Source: Antedon mediterranea
Taxonomy: Eukaryota > Echinodermata > Crinoidea > Comatulida > Antedonidae
Length of the DNA stretch: 64,000 bases
Reading direction: 5' to 3'
Assembly (NCBI RefSeq): GCF_964355755.1
Contig: NC_092677.1
Location: 16,834,101-16,898,100, forward strand
The notes under the pieces are model-generated. The model was not told the DNA's origin and searched no databases. It worked only from the letters and a program-made list of their open reading frames with translations. The translations under genes were made by a program, and so were the position numbers. Of the stretch, positions 1 to 13,500 are shown piece after piece; positions within the stretch are counted from its first letter, which is position 1; every line of letters starts with the position of its first letter.

Positions 1-1518
1 TCAAGAATCTTTGAAAGAAATTTAAATGAGATTGACATAATTTATAAACAGCCAATTTAACTTTATTTGTTTATTTTTAAAAACTTTATTACATTTATTG
101 TCATATAAAATTAAAAGAAAACAGGATTAATAAACAAATGATTACGTTTCGCCTCCCCACAAGGTGAACACTGTCTAGTGGCTTACTAGGAAATTATGGG
201 GAGATACACAGTAAAAAAGACAAAAATTAAAATGATTTTTAAAAAAGTAGTAAATAGTCCAGCCTTATATTATATTGCCAGTGCATACAAAATATTCAGT
301 ATCAAATAAATTACATTTATAATATGTACACTAAATATATTAACATTTTAATTGACATCATAAAATACATTCATAATTGTAATTTTTTTTGGGAGTCCAC
401 TTTTATAGCAATGAGAATTCCCATACTTCTATAATTTTAAACACATATTTACACAGTATTTAATAGAAAGATGAAAGATGTATTTATCTGCTACAACATT
501 TTGCCGGTTCAAGCAAGAACATTTACCTCTTTAAATGTTATGAAGTTTGAAATACTGTAAAATTTTTTGCAAAATCATGATAAATAGGGTGTATTGTACG
601 TTAGGAGCACGTAGCATATCATAGACACATCCTCTCCATAAGTGTTAAAGGATGTCTGTAAATTGTTAGGAAATTTAATAAACAGCGGTTCTTTAAAATG
701 TTAAACAATGTTATTCAAAACATAATTAGAATAGTTTAAACAAAACCATCTGAAATCAAACTATAAGTACATTTAAGTACATATAAGTACATTTAATAAC
801 ACATTAAATGAACCATTGGGAAAATGTTATAATGACTGATTTGCTGTGAAATGTTATCCCAAAAAATCTTTCTCAGTTGACTACGTGTTTCTTCCCTTTT
901 TCTTATAAAACAACATAGTTGAAAACAAAAATTTAAAACTGCAATTGTGCCAAACTATAGAAACTACTAAGGGTGTGTTCACACACAAAGTGTAAGACTG
1001 GAATGGTTTACTCAAGCGGTACATGGTAATCTATGAATTACAATTGCAAGGTGTTCATTTTATGAATGGTGTTGAACACAGAATTCCTAGTATCTTTTAT
1101 GTTATAGTACAGTAGTCCTAGTGTCCATTTTAGATTCGACACTGTCATGATGGCCGTTTGTTTTTCTTGAAATACGGTCATCTCAATTATTGTCAACGCT
1201 TGATTTCCAGTTTCTACTGCTACTGCTTTTAGCCAATGTTTACTTTTATTTCACCCTAAAAATGCATGTGCTTTCAGATCGCAGAGTAGAGAGCAAAAAC
1301 ATGAATTGGTAAATATCTTAGAATAAGGTTAAACTTTAATTAAAGCATCGCTGGAGTTAGCTCCATGGCGTACCGTAGTTAAGATAGGGTATGTACTTTC
1401 ATTAATAATGTAAAGAACATGGCATAGTGAGTTTTGTTAATAACATCACTGCTTGGTTAACACGCAAAAACATACACTATGTGAACACGGTCACATAAAT
1501 CTTGTGTAAATGGCTTAC
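1..1518. other. Intron 3 of the SLC7 gene (partial); no other gene seen
   Basis: Downstream of the exon 3 donor (GTAAGC on the minus strand) the sequence is AT-rich with stops in all frames. I searched for the next expected SLC7 exon (a block around FVTEE) and did not see it, so it should lie left of the window. Confidence 0.6.
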
Positions 1519-4500
1519 CATCCTCCATAGGCAAAGAGACCACCATACACTGCAAGGGCTATCTTCTTTGGATCATCTGTTGTGCCTTCAAAAGAGTTGT
1601 TGAAGTTTTCAGTATTTCCTGCAAAGAGAAAAAAGAAATGTTATTATCAGTGGTAAAATAATAATATATTGTGAAAGTAAATTACTCTTTTCTGTACTTA
1701 ATACTCCAAAAAAAATACATACAAGTAAATATTTTTCATACAAAAATAAAAAGTAATTCTAAAATTCCTTGCTTTGTGTCTAAACATATAATTTACTTCA
1801 TCACACATTGCAGGTTACTGTACCTTTGACATTTGGATAATTGGTATTATATTAAAAGTACTGAAGGTATAAAGTCAAATTGTACTGCAATTTAAAAAAT
1901 GCATTTTGGTTTATCCTATGGTCTTGATTTACCCAAAAGCTGATAATTTCTCTTATAAAATAATAATTCTTTGTGAAATTTCTATTTTTTTGATAATTAA
2001 AATAGATAGCTACAGATCGGTAAATATATTTTGATTCAATTTTGTTGCATCCATTCATCCAAATTATACAAAATAAAATACTGTATAAATAATATAAAAC
2101 TACTGTTACAATAAGAAACTAGAGACACAGTCAACAATGTTGTGTCATAAAATGAAATATATGGTGCTTAATGTATAATAATTTATTATCAATGTATATA
2201 GTGGTATACTGTGCTACTTCAATAGAGAAAGAGAGAGATATATATTTATATTCTGTATCAAATGAATGATAAATGAGTGCATGAATGAAGGAGAGTGGGT
2301 GATCATTACAAGTGATGGATAGATAAAAAAACAATTTTTAAGCTGCTGCTCTAGCCAGCTACGTCCCATGAGGACTACTCATCCAGAAGCTAAAGCAAGC
2401 AGCAGGTATTGTATCCAAGGCCGACAATTTTGCGAATTTTTAAACTCAACTATAATTTATAGATCCCAGCTGCTGGACCAAAAAAACGTCTGGAAAAAGA
2501 GAGTCTATGAGGGCTCACGGATGAACGATTTTAGATTCTCGCTCTTTGATTGGTTGACGCGAATCAACAGACTGGGAAGAATTTTCTCACTTGTACAGCG
2601 GTGAAGTCATGTTGTCTCTAGAGGGTATTTAGTTGCATTCCTACAGGTTGAGGTCACACACACACACAGCACTTTAAAATTAAAGTTCAAAATTGACCAT
2701 TTTTAAATGGACATGTGATTCATGATTAAAGAACTATCTTTGATTTGTATGTATTTTTGCGATTAAAGGACATCTTTTTAATAATTAATCATAAATATAT
2801 CTGAAAAAAACTTGGCGTTATAATTATAATATTTTGTTATTTGTTTCTTTTTTGGTATTTTGTTTATAAGCCAGTGAAATTTGGAATACTTGAGATGGAT
2901 TGAATCCAAGATGGGTGTGGCTTATTTTTTATAGTAGAAGGCTAATATTACAGTTAAATTTTAGATGTTAAAGACTACCATCATCTTAATGATATTTTAC
3001 AAACTTTCCATCATGATAATACATCTTATGAATGAACATCCTAAAAATGACCTTATCATATTCTACAGCTTGTGTCTAAAATGTTGATGGTATCAAATAT
3101 AGTACTACTAATCTACTACCAGGACATGTTATACTAAAGTTAGAAAAACCGGAATTAATAATATTTTTAATATTGATTCAGCCTGAATGATATACTGTAG
3201 TGTTTCCCATAATTTCTGTATAATTTGTTGACAAATAGAGCAACTCAGTACATGGAAAAATCCTTTCTAAAAACACTAGTCCTTCAGGTGATGGACAGAG
3301 TTCTCATTCCTGGAATTTTTTTTCTGACTATGTGGTATCCAATCTCAGGCTCAATTTAAAGAAAAGATTTGATCTAAGTTGAGTTTTAAAGGCCATATTA
3401 TTAGGCCTGCCCTTTACCCAGTACTATAAAGTGAGAGTTGCGCAAGATGACTTTACGTGAAAATTTAATTCATATCAAGAGTCAATTTTCTGTGGATTAA
3501 AAATGGCATGTTTCACACAAAGTTGCGCACACACGCGCATTTAAAATTTCAAAATGCGCAAAATTAATTTCTAATCAACTTCTATGTGAATCATGGCATT
3601 TTCCGCATGTCAAAAATCCTGACGTGCGCAAACTTTTTTACGCGTACGGTGCACTCGGAGTATAAAAGACATGGTTGTTCACTTGGATTATATTTTCCCA
3701 GCTATTTCTAGTAATTTTTAAAAAAAAATTAAACCATTTCAACTTGAAATGAAATCATACAAGCACGTTGAATTAAGACAATTTGCACGAGATTTAGTTA
3801 CAAAATATTGTCAAAATCATGCCTATTTTTAATCAATCTATTATAGCTCCTCGGTATCACCATGACCCTAATTTTTTTTTTAACTTATAATGCAAGTAGT
3901 ATACTGTATGAATTCATGCAAAATTGTTACCTCTCGGATGTTCTCAGGGCCGTAGCCAGGATCTGTCAAGGGGGGGTTCGGACGTATTTGGGACACAGCC
4001 GCCACCCCCCCCCCCCCCTTGAGGTGGCGAAGCGAATTTTGTTAAATGACACCCCTAGATGGCCGGAAATGGTACTCTCGCACATAACATTCTTGGTTCC
4101 CACTAGTAGCGACGCAACGTAACGCAACCTACGCAACGTAAGAACATTCCCTTCCAATAATTGTGTTTGCCCCCGTCTGCGTGAAATCAAACCTGCGATG
4201 TTTGCCGCACTGTTGCATTTTTGGTTCCCACTTGTGATTACGCAATACAGCACTTTGCGTCGATACGTCGCTGCGTAGCGTTCTAATGGGAACCACGCTT
4301 TACAGAGCGAAGAATGTATTGAGTTATTCAAGAACGAGTTTACGAATTTTTCAATTTACGAATAACCTTTTGTACTGTGGGGCACGTATTTGGAGGATTT
4401 TCAGAGATGGGGCGAGGTATTGGGCATGTAAGGGATGGGGGTTCGCAGTCGATTAAGGGGGGTTCGCTGTAAAGGGGGGTTCGCTGTAAAGGGGGGGTTC

Positions 4501-7500
4501 GCCCGAACTATAAAAACCCCCCTGGCTACGGGCCTGGTTATGACGTCATCATATGACCACCCAAATATAAAATATAGGATTTTTGTCTCTTTCGTCATAG
4601 CACATTACATTTAATAGAGCGCATCTCGCTTAATATTTATACCTCAATTTCTCCTAGATTTTGATATTTGTTTGCTCAATCAATTATCTTTTGTAAGATT
4701 TACAAATATTAATGACGTCATTACGACAAACAATTTAAATAACGTAAGTCACTCATTTTCATCCTTACATTAAATTTCAATACTGTATGCTATAGCTCCT
4801 CAGAATGAAAAGTGACACTCATGATTAAAACATTTTCTGGAACTTGAAGCTGTTGAATTCTAAATACGAATTCATGTAAAAATGTTGCGTACCGGATGTT
4901 GTGACATCATAATATGGCCAGTTGAATTATAAAAGTCGTATTTTCATCTTTTGTGTCATAGTGTACATAGTTCATCACATTTAATATAGCGCACATCTAT
5001 ATTCTACGTATCCAAATTTCTTCTTCAGTTAATATGTTGTTGCTCAGATAACTTCCTTCCAAAATTGAGTATCTTCATCATGATAAAAATCGAAATAAAA
5101 GGTCACAGTAATTTTACCTATGCTATGTCTGTATGTAGTATACTTAGACACAAAATAGAGAGCTCACTTTAAATTAACAACATTTTATTTTCCTAAGGTC
5201 ATGATGGCATGATTATTTTATGCGCGTAATTTCTAACGTATGAAGTGCTTGTGGTGTTTGTCGTGCAGATCTAACTCGTCAAAGTGACAAGTTCAATTCT
5301 AGTTACCAATTATTTTCTTACATAATATTAACACATTTATGAATTTAGTAAAAATTACAAAAATTTACTAACTTTCTTGTCACTTGATTTTAGACATGAC
5401 GAAGAAAACAAGTGTAGACATTATTGAATAATTTTAAAATAAATTGTTCATCAACTTCAATTAAATAATAACATACTTTAATTTGTGCATGACCTTGTGA
5501 TGTCCAACACACTATTTCCACACCTTTATTTCTATTAAAACGTCAAGTTTTGACTAAGCTGAAAGTTGACGTAACACAAGTTTGTGTTGCAGAAAATATT
5601 GAAACTTAATTAAAAAATGAATTGTTCATCAACTTTAAAACAATATAACATTTGTTATATTATTTGTACATGACCTTGTGATGTCAAACAAAATAATGTT
5701 TAAGCAATGCTTTATTCAATTAAAACGACTGTATTAAATAGGTCTCAATCACCTTAAAGTGTTTAATTAATTTTATTGATTGTTATACAACGTAAACGGA
5801 TGCATGTCTTTGATTAGTGTTATGTTACAACAATTCAACATTTACCTAAGTGATTCTGTCCTTAAGTGAAAGAAATTCTATTAGTCATAAAGTACTGGTA
5901 GCACGTCTATGAAATAAGCCGTTATTCAATAAAATCCTGTACTACTGTATGTGTAAATTAAGGCTTGTGAATTGGTTCAGTATCAACCCGGCCTGTAGCC
6001 CTACTCTATGTACAGTAGGCTAAATAAAAATCTGTTTCACATGGCAACAGAATATTAAGGGCGACGTCCAAAATATGACTGTGGTAAATTTAAGCGGAGT
6101 GAAGTGAGTAAGGACTTTAAAAACTGCTATTTATCAAAATTGACCAGGTATTTTAGTAAATTACTCTTACTAAATTACTTTGAATAAATCTATAATTATA
6201 TTATAATCATGAATTATTCCGGATTCAAATGCAAAATGTGCAAAATACATCAAAAACTATACTCGTTTTGTAGTTACAAATATGATCAGCTCAGAAGTTT
6301 CAGAGAGTGTGACGTATCCGTTTCCGTTATCGTATACGTAAGGTTGCGAAACCCATCCCTACTGTAAAGTATGAGGACAATGATTGCGTAAAAATTGATG
6401 CGCAGGCATCATGTGTTAAAAGTTTGATTTAGATGAGTATCACACATCATTAAGCATCATAAATCCTCATACAATACAGTATTATAATTAACAGGATAAC
6501 CTGTTTTGTAAACTCTACTACTGTACTCTCTCAGTAAAAGTGAATTAAAAATTCAAGACGGTTCTTAGCCTTATCATGGTTGGAGCAATTTTCTCATCAT
6601 TCATTTCTTGTTTCTGTTGCGCCGTACCTTTAGGCAATAATAATCAAGAGAACAGAATCATTAGAAACTACTGTCTGTATATCATCGCGAAAGCATAGTA
6701 CATATACAGTTGACAGTTTTGGGATTTTGTAAACTCGACTGATAATTGATAACATCCATGCTGCTCTCTAGGGTAGGTATTTTTGTTCTGTACAGCAGTA
6801 GTAGGCCAGACTATATTTACATTATTGATGCAGGCCTACTCCTTTTTAAATACCGTATATTTCGGTGTATAAGTCGCACTTGTGTATAAAGACTGAGAGT
6901 AAAATATCGTTATTTTTTATATCGTCGATGTATAAGACACACCTTATATTTCATCAAAACAATGTTTTTTTAAATTGTAATCAATATTATTGTAATAATA
7001 TATTTTGTTATATCTACAACGGCATCCTTTATTTAGGCTTTTTCTTACCTAGACTCGGCCGCGCCCAGCCTCAACAAGTTCTTTCTAACTTGTTATTCAT
7101 GAGTTTCGCACCCGCAACATCGAGTGCATGACCGTGCGTGTAAACACGTACGTGTGTGGGCTAGCCTCGCTCGATCATTTCGAGGGGGCGCACGTTTTCA
7201 CAGACAATCGTATTCGATTAGTATCTATGTATCCGAGAAGTGTGTACGCTAGGTCCATGCTATAATCACCTGGAGAATATACTAGTCGAATACCGTACAC
7301 CATGTGGCCGCCAAGAAGGACTTGCGCTGGGGGTACGGCGGTCGGCGATCGTGCATATAACTATAAATAAATACTATTCCAATCGTAAACGTTTATAAAT
7401 GAAATTTTATCGGAGCGCCTAAAACAGCTCCATAATGAACAAATCTTTTCATCATATTTAGTATAACATCATGCTATAAAATGCCTTGAAAACTAGGCAG

Positions 7501-10500
7501 AAGCAGGTTGCCGTTACGTTAGTATACTCTAGCTAGGCCTAGCCTACTCAGGCCTAGCAAACGAGGTGACGATATGTACAATCTGTGTGGTGAGGCATTG
7601 ATGTTCGGTGTATAAGACACACCCTTAATTTAGAGGTCAAATTTGCGTGTCAAAAGTGTGACTTATACACCGAATATACGGTAATAATATCCCCCAGCGG
7701 TGTACTGTAGTCATTTTCTATGTAGAGGGACAATAATGCTATATTGGTATGATCAGTCTGTCTTCCATATCTCACTGATAGAACTTTTATTGATGGAGGC
7801 CTACCCTATATTCCCCGGAGGTTTAGTGTAACTTCCTAGTTCATACTGAATTCACTTACCCATACATAAGTATACTAAGCCAGTGATTATGATAATGATG
7901 AGTGCTATCACTTTAGCAGCGGTGAACAAATCTTGTACTTTCGTTGCCATCTTTACACTGTACATGTTGATGAAGGTCAAAATCACTGAAAAAAAAAGAT
8001 AATCTAATTAAAAATTGAAAGAGAACACGTATTACATTTTTCAAAATATGTTTACAAAACTTTTCCGGTGATGTTGTTTTTTAATGACTGTCAGTGTGAA
8101 TTTAGCGGGCTTCGGAGGCTGAAGTTGACCTGGCAAATTGGCAGGGTGCACACTGGTCCTTCGGGACTATAGTGACCTTTTAGCTATAAATAAATGATTT
8201 TGTGAGTATTCTATGTAAATCATACTACATTTGCACAAAAAATTGTTATTCAGTGCTGTTCAGTTTTAATGGACGGCTGACTAGAATGAAGGATGTTTTC
8301 TGGTGCTAGCAGCCTGTTCCGGTGCTATACAGATTTTGTAAACACAACTTATGAAAAACAATGGAATGTGAATAGGGGAGAAAACTGACAGTGAAGTCTA
8401 TTTAAGTTTGATATTGAGGTAGTCATATATTGACATTTTTCCCAAGTACTTTCATCTATTAACAGTAGTATTCCATTTAAAAACACTATAAATTATAAAT
8501 GAGGATCTGAATATTACTTTCTTATTTTACGAGTATAAGAAAGACTATAATTAAACATACAAGCACAAACCATAGCCTACAGTAGGATTTTTGATTTTTA
8601 GGACATGATCACAACTATTTATTACGTCAATAGCAGCATACATAATGCACCTTTAATCCTAAAGGTCTGCCAAGTAATCGGAATGTTGATTAGGAAAGCG
8701 AAGAAGAAAAGGTAACGAAGCCTATGCATAATGGCTAGGCCTGACAAATGACATGCTTAAACAAAAGATAGAGTAATTGGTTAATGTTTAATATCTGTTT
8801 AAATGATTCTACGGGGAATCAACCGCATCTACGTGTACTATGAATCTACAATTCATATTGATTTATGATAATCAATGTGTACAAAAAATATTTTAAATTG
8901 TGGTTTTTTTTCAGTAGTCCTACTGCACTGTACTGCATGTGAATACTAAGAGAAATTTACAAAAAACAATACAAATATCTAAATTTATTATCTTGGATTT
9001 AAAACTAAAAAATATTTATAATTTGCTTATTATTATATTTATAATATTTGCGATCTTAAAATATTAATATATTTGTCTTAAAAATTTATTATTACCAATG
9101 TGTATAATTTCATGTTTTTTATCGTTTGTACTTTAACACAGGGTGTTCAAATTTGTATTTTGTGGACTTTTTAAATCTACAAAAACAGAAAAAAAACAAT
9201 TAAATTAAATTCAGTATTTTACAATAAAAGATTCTTCAACATTTTCCACAGGGCTTAAAAAAGTAACAAGCCTTTAACCAATTGATCTTATACATTACGG
9301 AAATTTAGAGTCATGAAAATAAAATATCTTTATGTTTAACAGTTTGTTAAGAATGTGAAAAAGGTTTAAATAAACACAGTCTACATTCACCTATTGGTTA
9401 CAGGCCAAGAAAAACAGAATGGGAATATCTCATTGGAAAAAACAAAATGAGTGTTTGCCAACAAATCATTTAAAAATAATATTGGAATAATTTCAAAGGT
9501 TTTGTTAACGGGTAATTCAATGTTTCGTTTTCACAATGCACCACGCGGCTACACATAATATCGATTGCAGAAGGCATGTTGAGCATTGTGAAAATGAATA
9601 TTGAGGTTTGATTTTACTTGTCGCTTTACAGAATAACAAAACCTTTGTAAAACATGTCTCTGCTAGCTATAGAAAATTTAAATCTGAAACACTGAATGCG
9701 TACCAAACTGAATTTGGTCACAATTCTGACATGATCGCCTCTCTTCTCAACAAATCCGGAAACACCAGAGCAGTGTTTTTATCCAAATGTTCACAACAAG
9801 CAATATACCTACTACAGTACAGTATGCTTATTTGCCATTTTTAATCAAAAGCTATGCGACAGCGAGCAGTTAAATCAAATTCAAAATAGGGAAATACTAC
9901 GGCTCAAAGCAGGTTTAATTATTGACTATTGAAATTTCTAATTAGAAACAGATTAATCTCATTGTAATGTGAAAAAACAAAATGCAAAAACATCATTTGA
10001 GAAAATATGGTTTTAATAGTTAGTCGATAACTTGTACTGAATTTAGTATTTTAAATTTAAAATTGCACAAACAACTGTTGGCAGATTTTATAATTCATAT
10101 TTTAAGCTGTGTGTAGTAGTACAAAACAACTACTTACTGAATTTTAAATTATTGGACATTTTTTATTTTATCTTTAAACTCGGATTTAAAATTAAAACAT
10201 AATACTGTACTACTATTATAAGGTCTTTAGAATCAGCATAATTGTTTTATTTTAAATTTCTTTTTTCATTCAAAGAAATCAGTACAACTGTATTGAATGC
10301 AATTTTATACGTACAGTTTGTTCTTACTAATATTCAAAAACATTATGGAAAGCTATGGAAAGCGTCGTTTTATTACAAATATAATTTAAAATTTAAATAG
10401 TAAAATTTGTATTAATCTTAAATCTTAATTTTCAAAAACAAAATCAACCTTAAATTTTCATGAAATTTTGGACAATAGTGTAAACACTTTTTTAGGCTTA

Positions 10501-13500
10501 ATTTTTTTGTAATCTATTGTCTAGTTATTGTACTGTAATCATTTCACTTTTACTGTACAAACAAGAAATTGTTTAGTAGAATTTCTACCACGTGTAGTGC
10601 TAGACGAAACAAAAGTGATGCAATCATAGAAGCATGAGCATGGGTTGTAGCGCCAAGATTTAATCTCAACATGTGTTCTACTAGAATCACAGAATGTTGC
10701 CATACATTTTAGATGAATGAATTTATGGAATTTGATAGTAACAACTGCTTTGACCTATAGTGTTGTTTTCTTTCTGTTACTATTACTGTACTTTAGTCAC
10801 ATGTGCGCTAAATGTTTTCTTTAACAATAACACCCAGTTTTTAATGATTAAAAAATTATTATTAATTTCAGAAATGTATTTATTTAAAAATCACAAACTT
10901 AGAATATACATAACTGTAAAAAAATATTATTCTAATATTATTTCTTGTTTTATTACTTTTTAGTTCAGTATTAATTATAGTATTATACATGCCACCACTC
11001 CTGTATTTGTCTAATAGGAGTCTCCCAGCCTAAATCATGTTTCCACTTATTCCACATTTTCTCCTCAATTTAATACAAGATAAACTGTATTTTGATATGT
11101 TGATTTTGGTTGAAATAAATGAATTTAATTTAATTTTACTTGGCTCCGCTTCGTAAATAGAACAATCTTTCAAATATTTCTTACCATATATTCATAACTC
11201 ATAAAAATATATTTTGTATCTTTAATAAGTACAGAAGTATGACATTTAATGTTGATACTGAAACCAGTAATTAGTCAGTAGAGATATCATAATAATGATT
11301 GCATTGTAGATTGAAGTTCAATGTAAATTGCTGATATTGTATCAATTGAAACCAGTCTATCAACTAAACAAATCATATAGACTTTCTATAGTCTCAAGGA
11401 CCAATCAGATTATACTCGATAAAGAAATCAAAACCAAATAGCCAATCAAAATAACTATAACAATAAAATCAAAAAGACGGTACAGTTCAAACTAACTGTA
11501 AAATAGATAGTTCATTATTTCATTGCTAATCAACAATGCGAGTGGGTTTCATGCGACATTATAAAACCAAAAGAAAATGCAGCTATTGTAGGCCTATTGT
11601 GCTGATAGTCTGGTTTAATACAAAAAGTTATGAATAGTATCAGTAGTATGAGATCTAGAATTAAGGGATAATGACCATTCTCAAAGGAATCACCACTGTA
11701 TGCCCTTGTTTCACCATATAACTCTACTATTATTATTAAGGTAGCCCTATCCTTGTATAAAATAATTGAATTGCGTCAACCGGCTCAGCTACAGTGTTTA
11801 AGTTCAATTTCTACAGTAGGTTGACGCTGGCCAGGTCTCCCCAATTTTTTGTTTTTTTTTGTTATGTATACTGAAATAGACCAAATAAATAATGAAATGA
11901 AATGAATTAGTAATAGTATCCTTATTTTCTCCACAAAAATTGTGGATAATTAACGCACAGTATCAATCATTCTATGAACAATCAGAAACATGTGCAAATG
12001 CACAGAATAGTGTTATTATTATTATGCGTACAAAGAACTGAAATCTACTGCAGCATTTTTCTTCTACTAAAAAATAAAATTAGTTTTTCATAGCAAGGTG
12101 AGGAGAGCTCTGTTAAAACACTCACATTTTCCAACAGAAATAATCTTTTTATTTAAATTTTCCTGCCAAGACGATTACTGCACAGTAGACGACTTACAGT
12201 ATGATAAAAACATCATAGTTAAATGTATTGTGCAACTCTACATCTTATTTATTTATTTTCTGTGGAAAATGTACAAAATTTACATAATATCACTTGTGTA
12301 TATAACTTTGGAAATGTTCCAAAATAACACTATTTTAATTTGCTGTATAATCAATCTATATAATATAATTCATTGTTGAGAGAGTATAACAATGTAGGAT
12401 AGGAAATAACAATGAGCGGGCCTATAAATACACATCAGTAAACATGTGTGTTGTGTTGATAGAGACAAACATGTTGAATGGAATGAGAGGCTAAAAAAAG
12501 ATGGCATGAAAATATGTAAATCATGTCTTCAATGCGGAACAGATAAAATATTAATAGTACAGGCTTTCATATTGGGCAACATGCCAGGCCTAATGGTAGG
12601 TAGACAGACAATTTGGCAAAGAGCCATCTATCCAATAGTAATTATATAATTTAAGAAGTTTATACAGTAGGCCTAGATCAAAACAACACATCAGAACAGA
12701 ATGCTGATTATCATATTACTACTACATTTGTACATCCTCCCAAAAAATAAATGTCATCCAAACTTTAAAGAGCTGTTTCTTCAGCTGCACAAAAACAACA
12801 TTCTTAAAAATTAAAAGATTTGTTTTAAAGTTCTTTTCTTAGAATAGTACTGTTACCATCATTATGCAAATAATTAATAAGGTGCCATAGGAATAATGTT
12901 GATTATTTACAGTTTCTACCTAAATCTATATATGTACTGCACAGAACCAAATATTCATTAAATTTAATGAGTCAATTAAATTAAAGTTTTCAAACCTCTC
13001 ACATTTTAGTTAATCCAATTGAATTAAGAAATAAAATAGGAACTGTACAAGCCATATTAAATTAATCCGGTGTATAATCGGCACACAATGTACGGCTTAC
13101 AGTATTTTAAAGAAATTTCACTAATAAAAGGCTTTGTGTCTAAATTCTGGAGTTTGGGATAACACAGCTACTGGCGGGACTTACATCATGTTCTATTGTT
13201 ATAACAAGACTGGAAGTAGGTTTAGCCTTGAACTTAGAACTCCAGGGAACTTGAACAAAGGGGAGGAATCACTGCAGGAGCAAGTGCATGTTGAACTTAC
13301 TGTACTATTTCACCACATTTCTCTCCATAACGGATTTCCATATCCTAAAGGCCACGTGCTACCATAAAGAAGCATCTTGACGATAAGATCCATAAACAAG
13401 AATATTTACTCAATAACAATAGTTTTAATTATTTGCCAAAAACTGTTATTGAGTTTTAATTGGTTAATTAAGGGCATAAATCAATTTGATTTATTTTATA

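Larger units (their letters stand above)
1619..7859. other. Intron 2 of the SLC7 gene, filled with mobile-element remains
   Basis: No exon of a second gene is visible. Recognisable contents are a diverged Helitron-like copy (about 3430-5302) with a TIR element inside it (3945-4539), and a TA-flanked TIR element (6853-7681). The remainder is AT-rich sequence with short CA and GA runs (for example near 2650) in which I recognise nothing. Confidence 0.55.

Noticed and set aside
2368-2604. 78-residue plus-strand frame
   Set aside because: No recognisable domain, no flanking splice logic, and it lies in the SLC7 intron on the opposite strand.
3966-4598. Minus-strand frames of 121 and 65 residues
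   Set aside because: They lie wholly inside a non-coding TIR element and have no protein-like features.
6865-7131. 88-residue plus-strand frame
   Set aside because: It starts within the left TIR of the element 6853-7681 and resembles no transposase.
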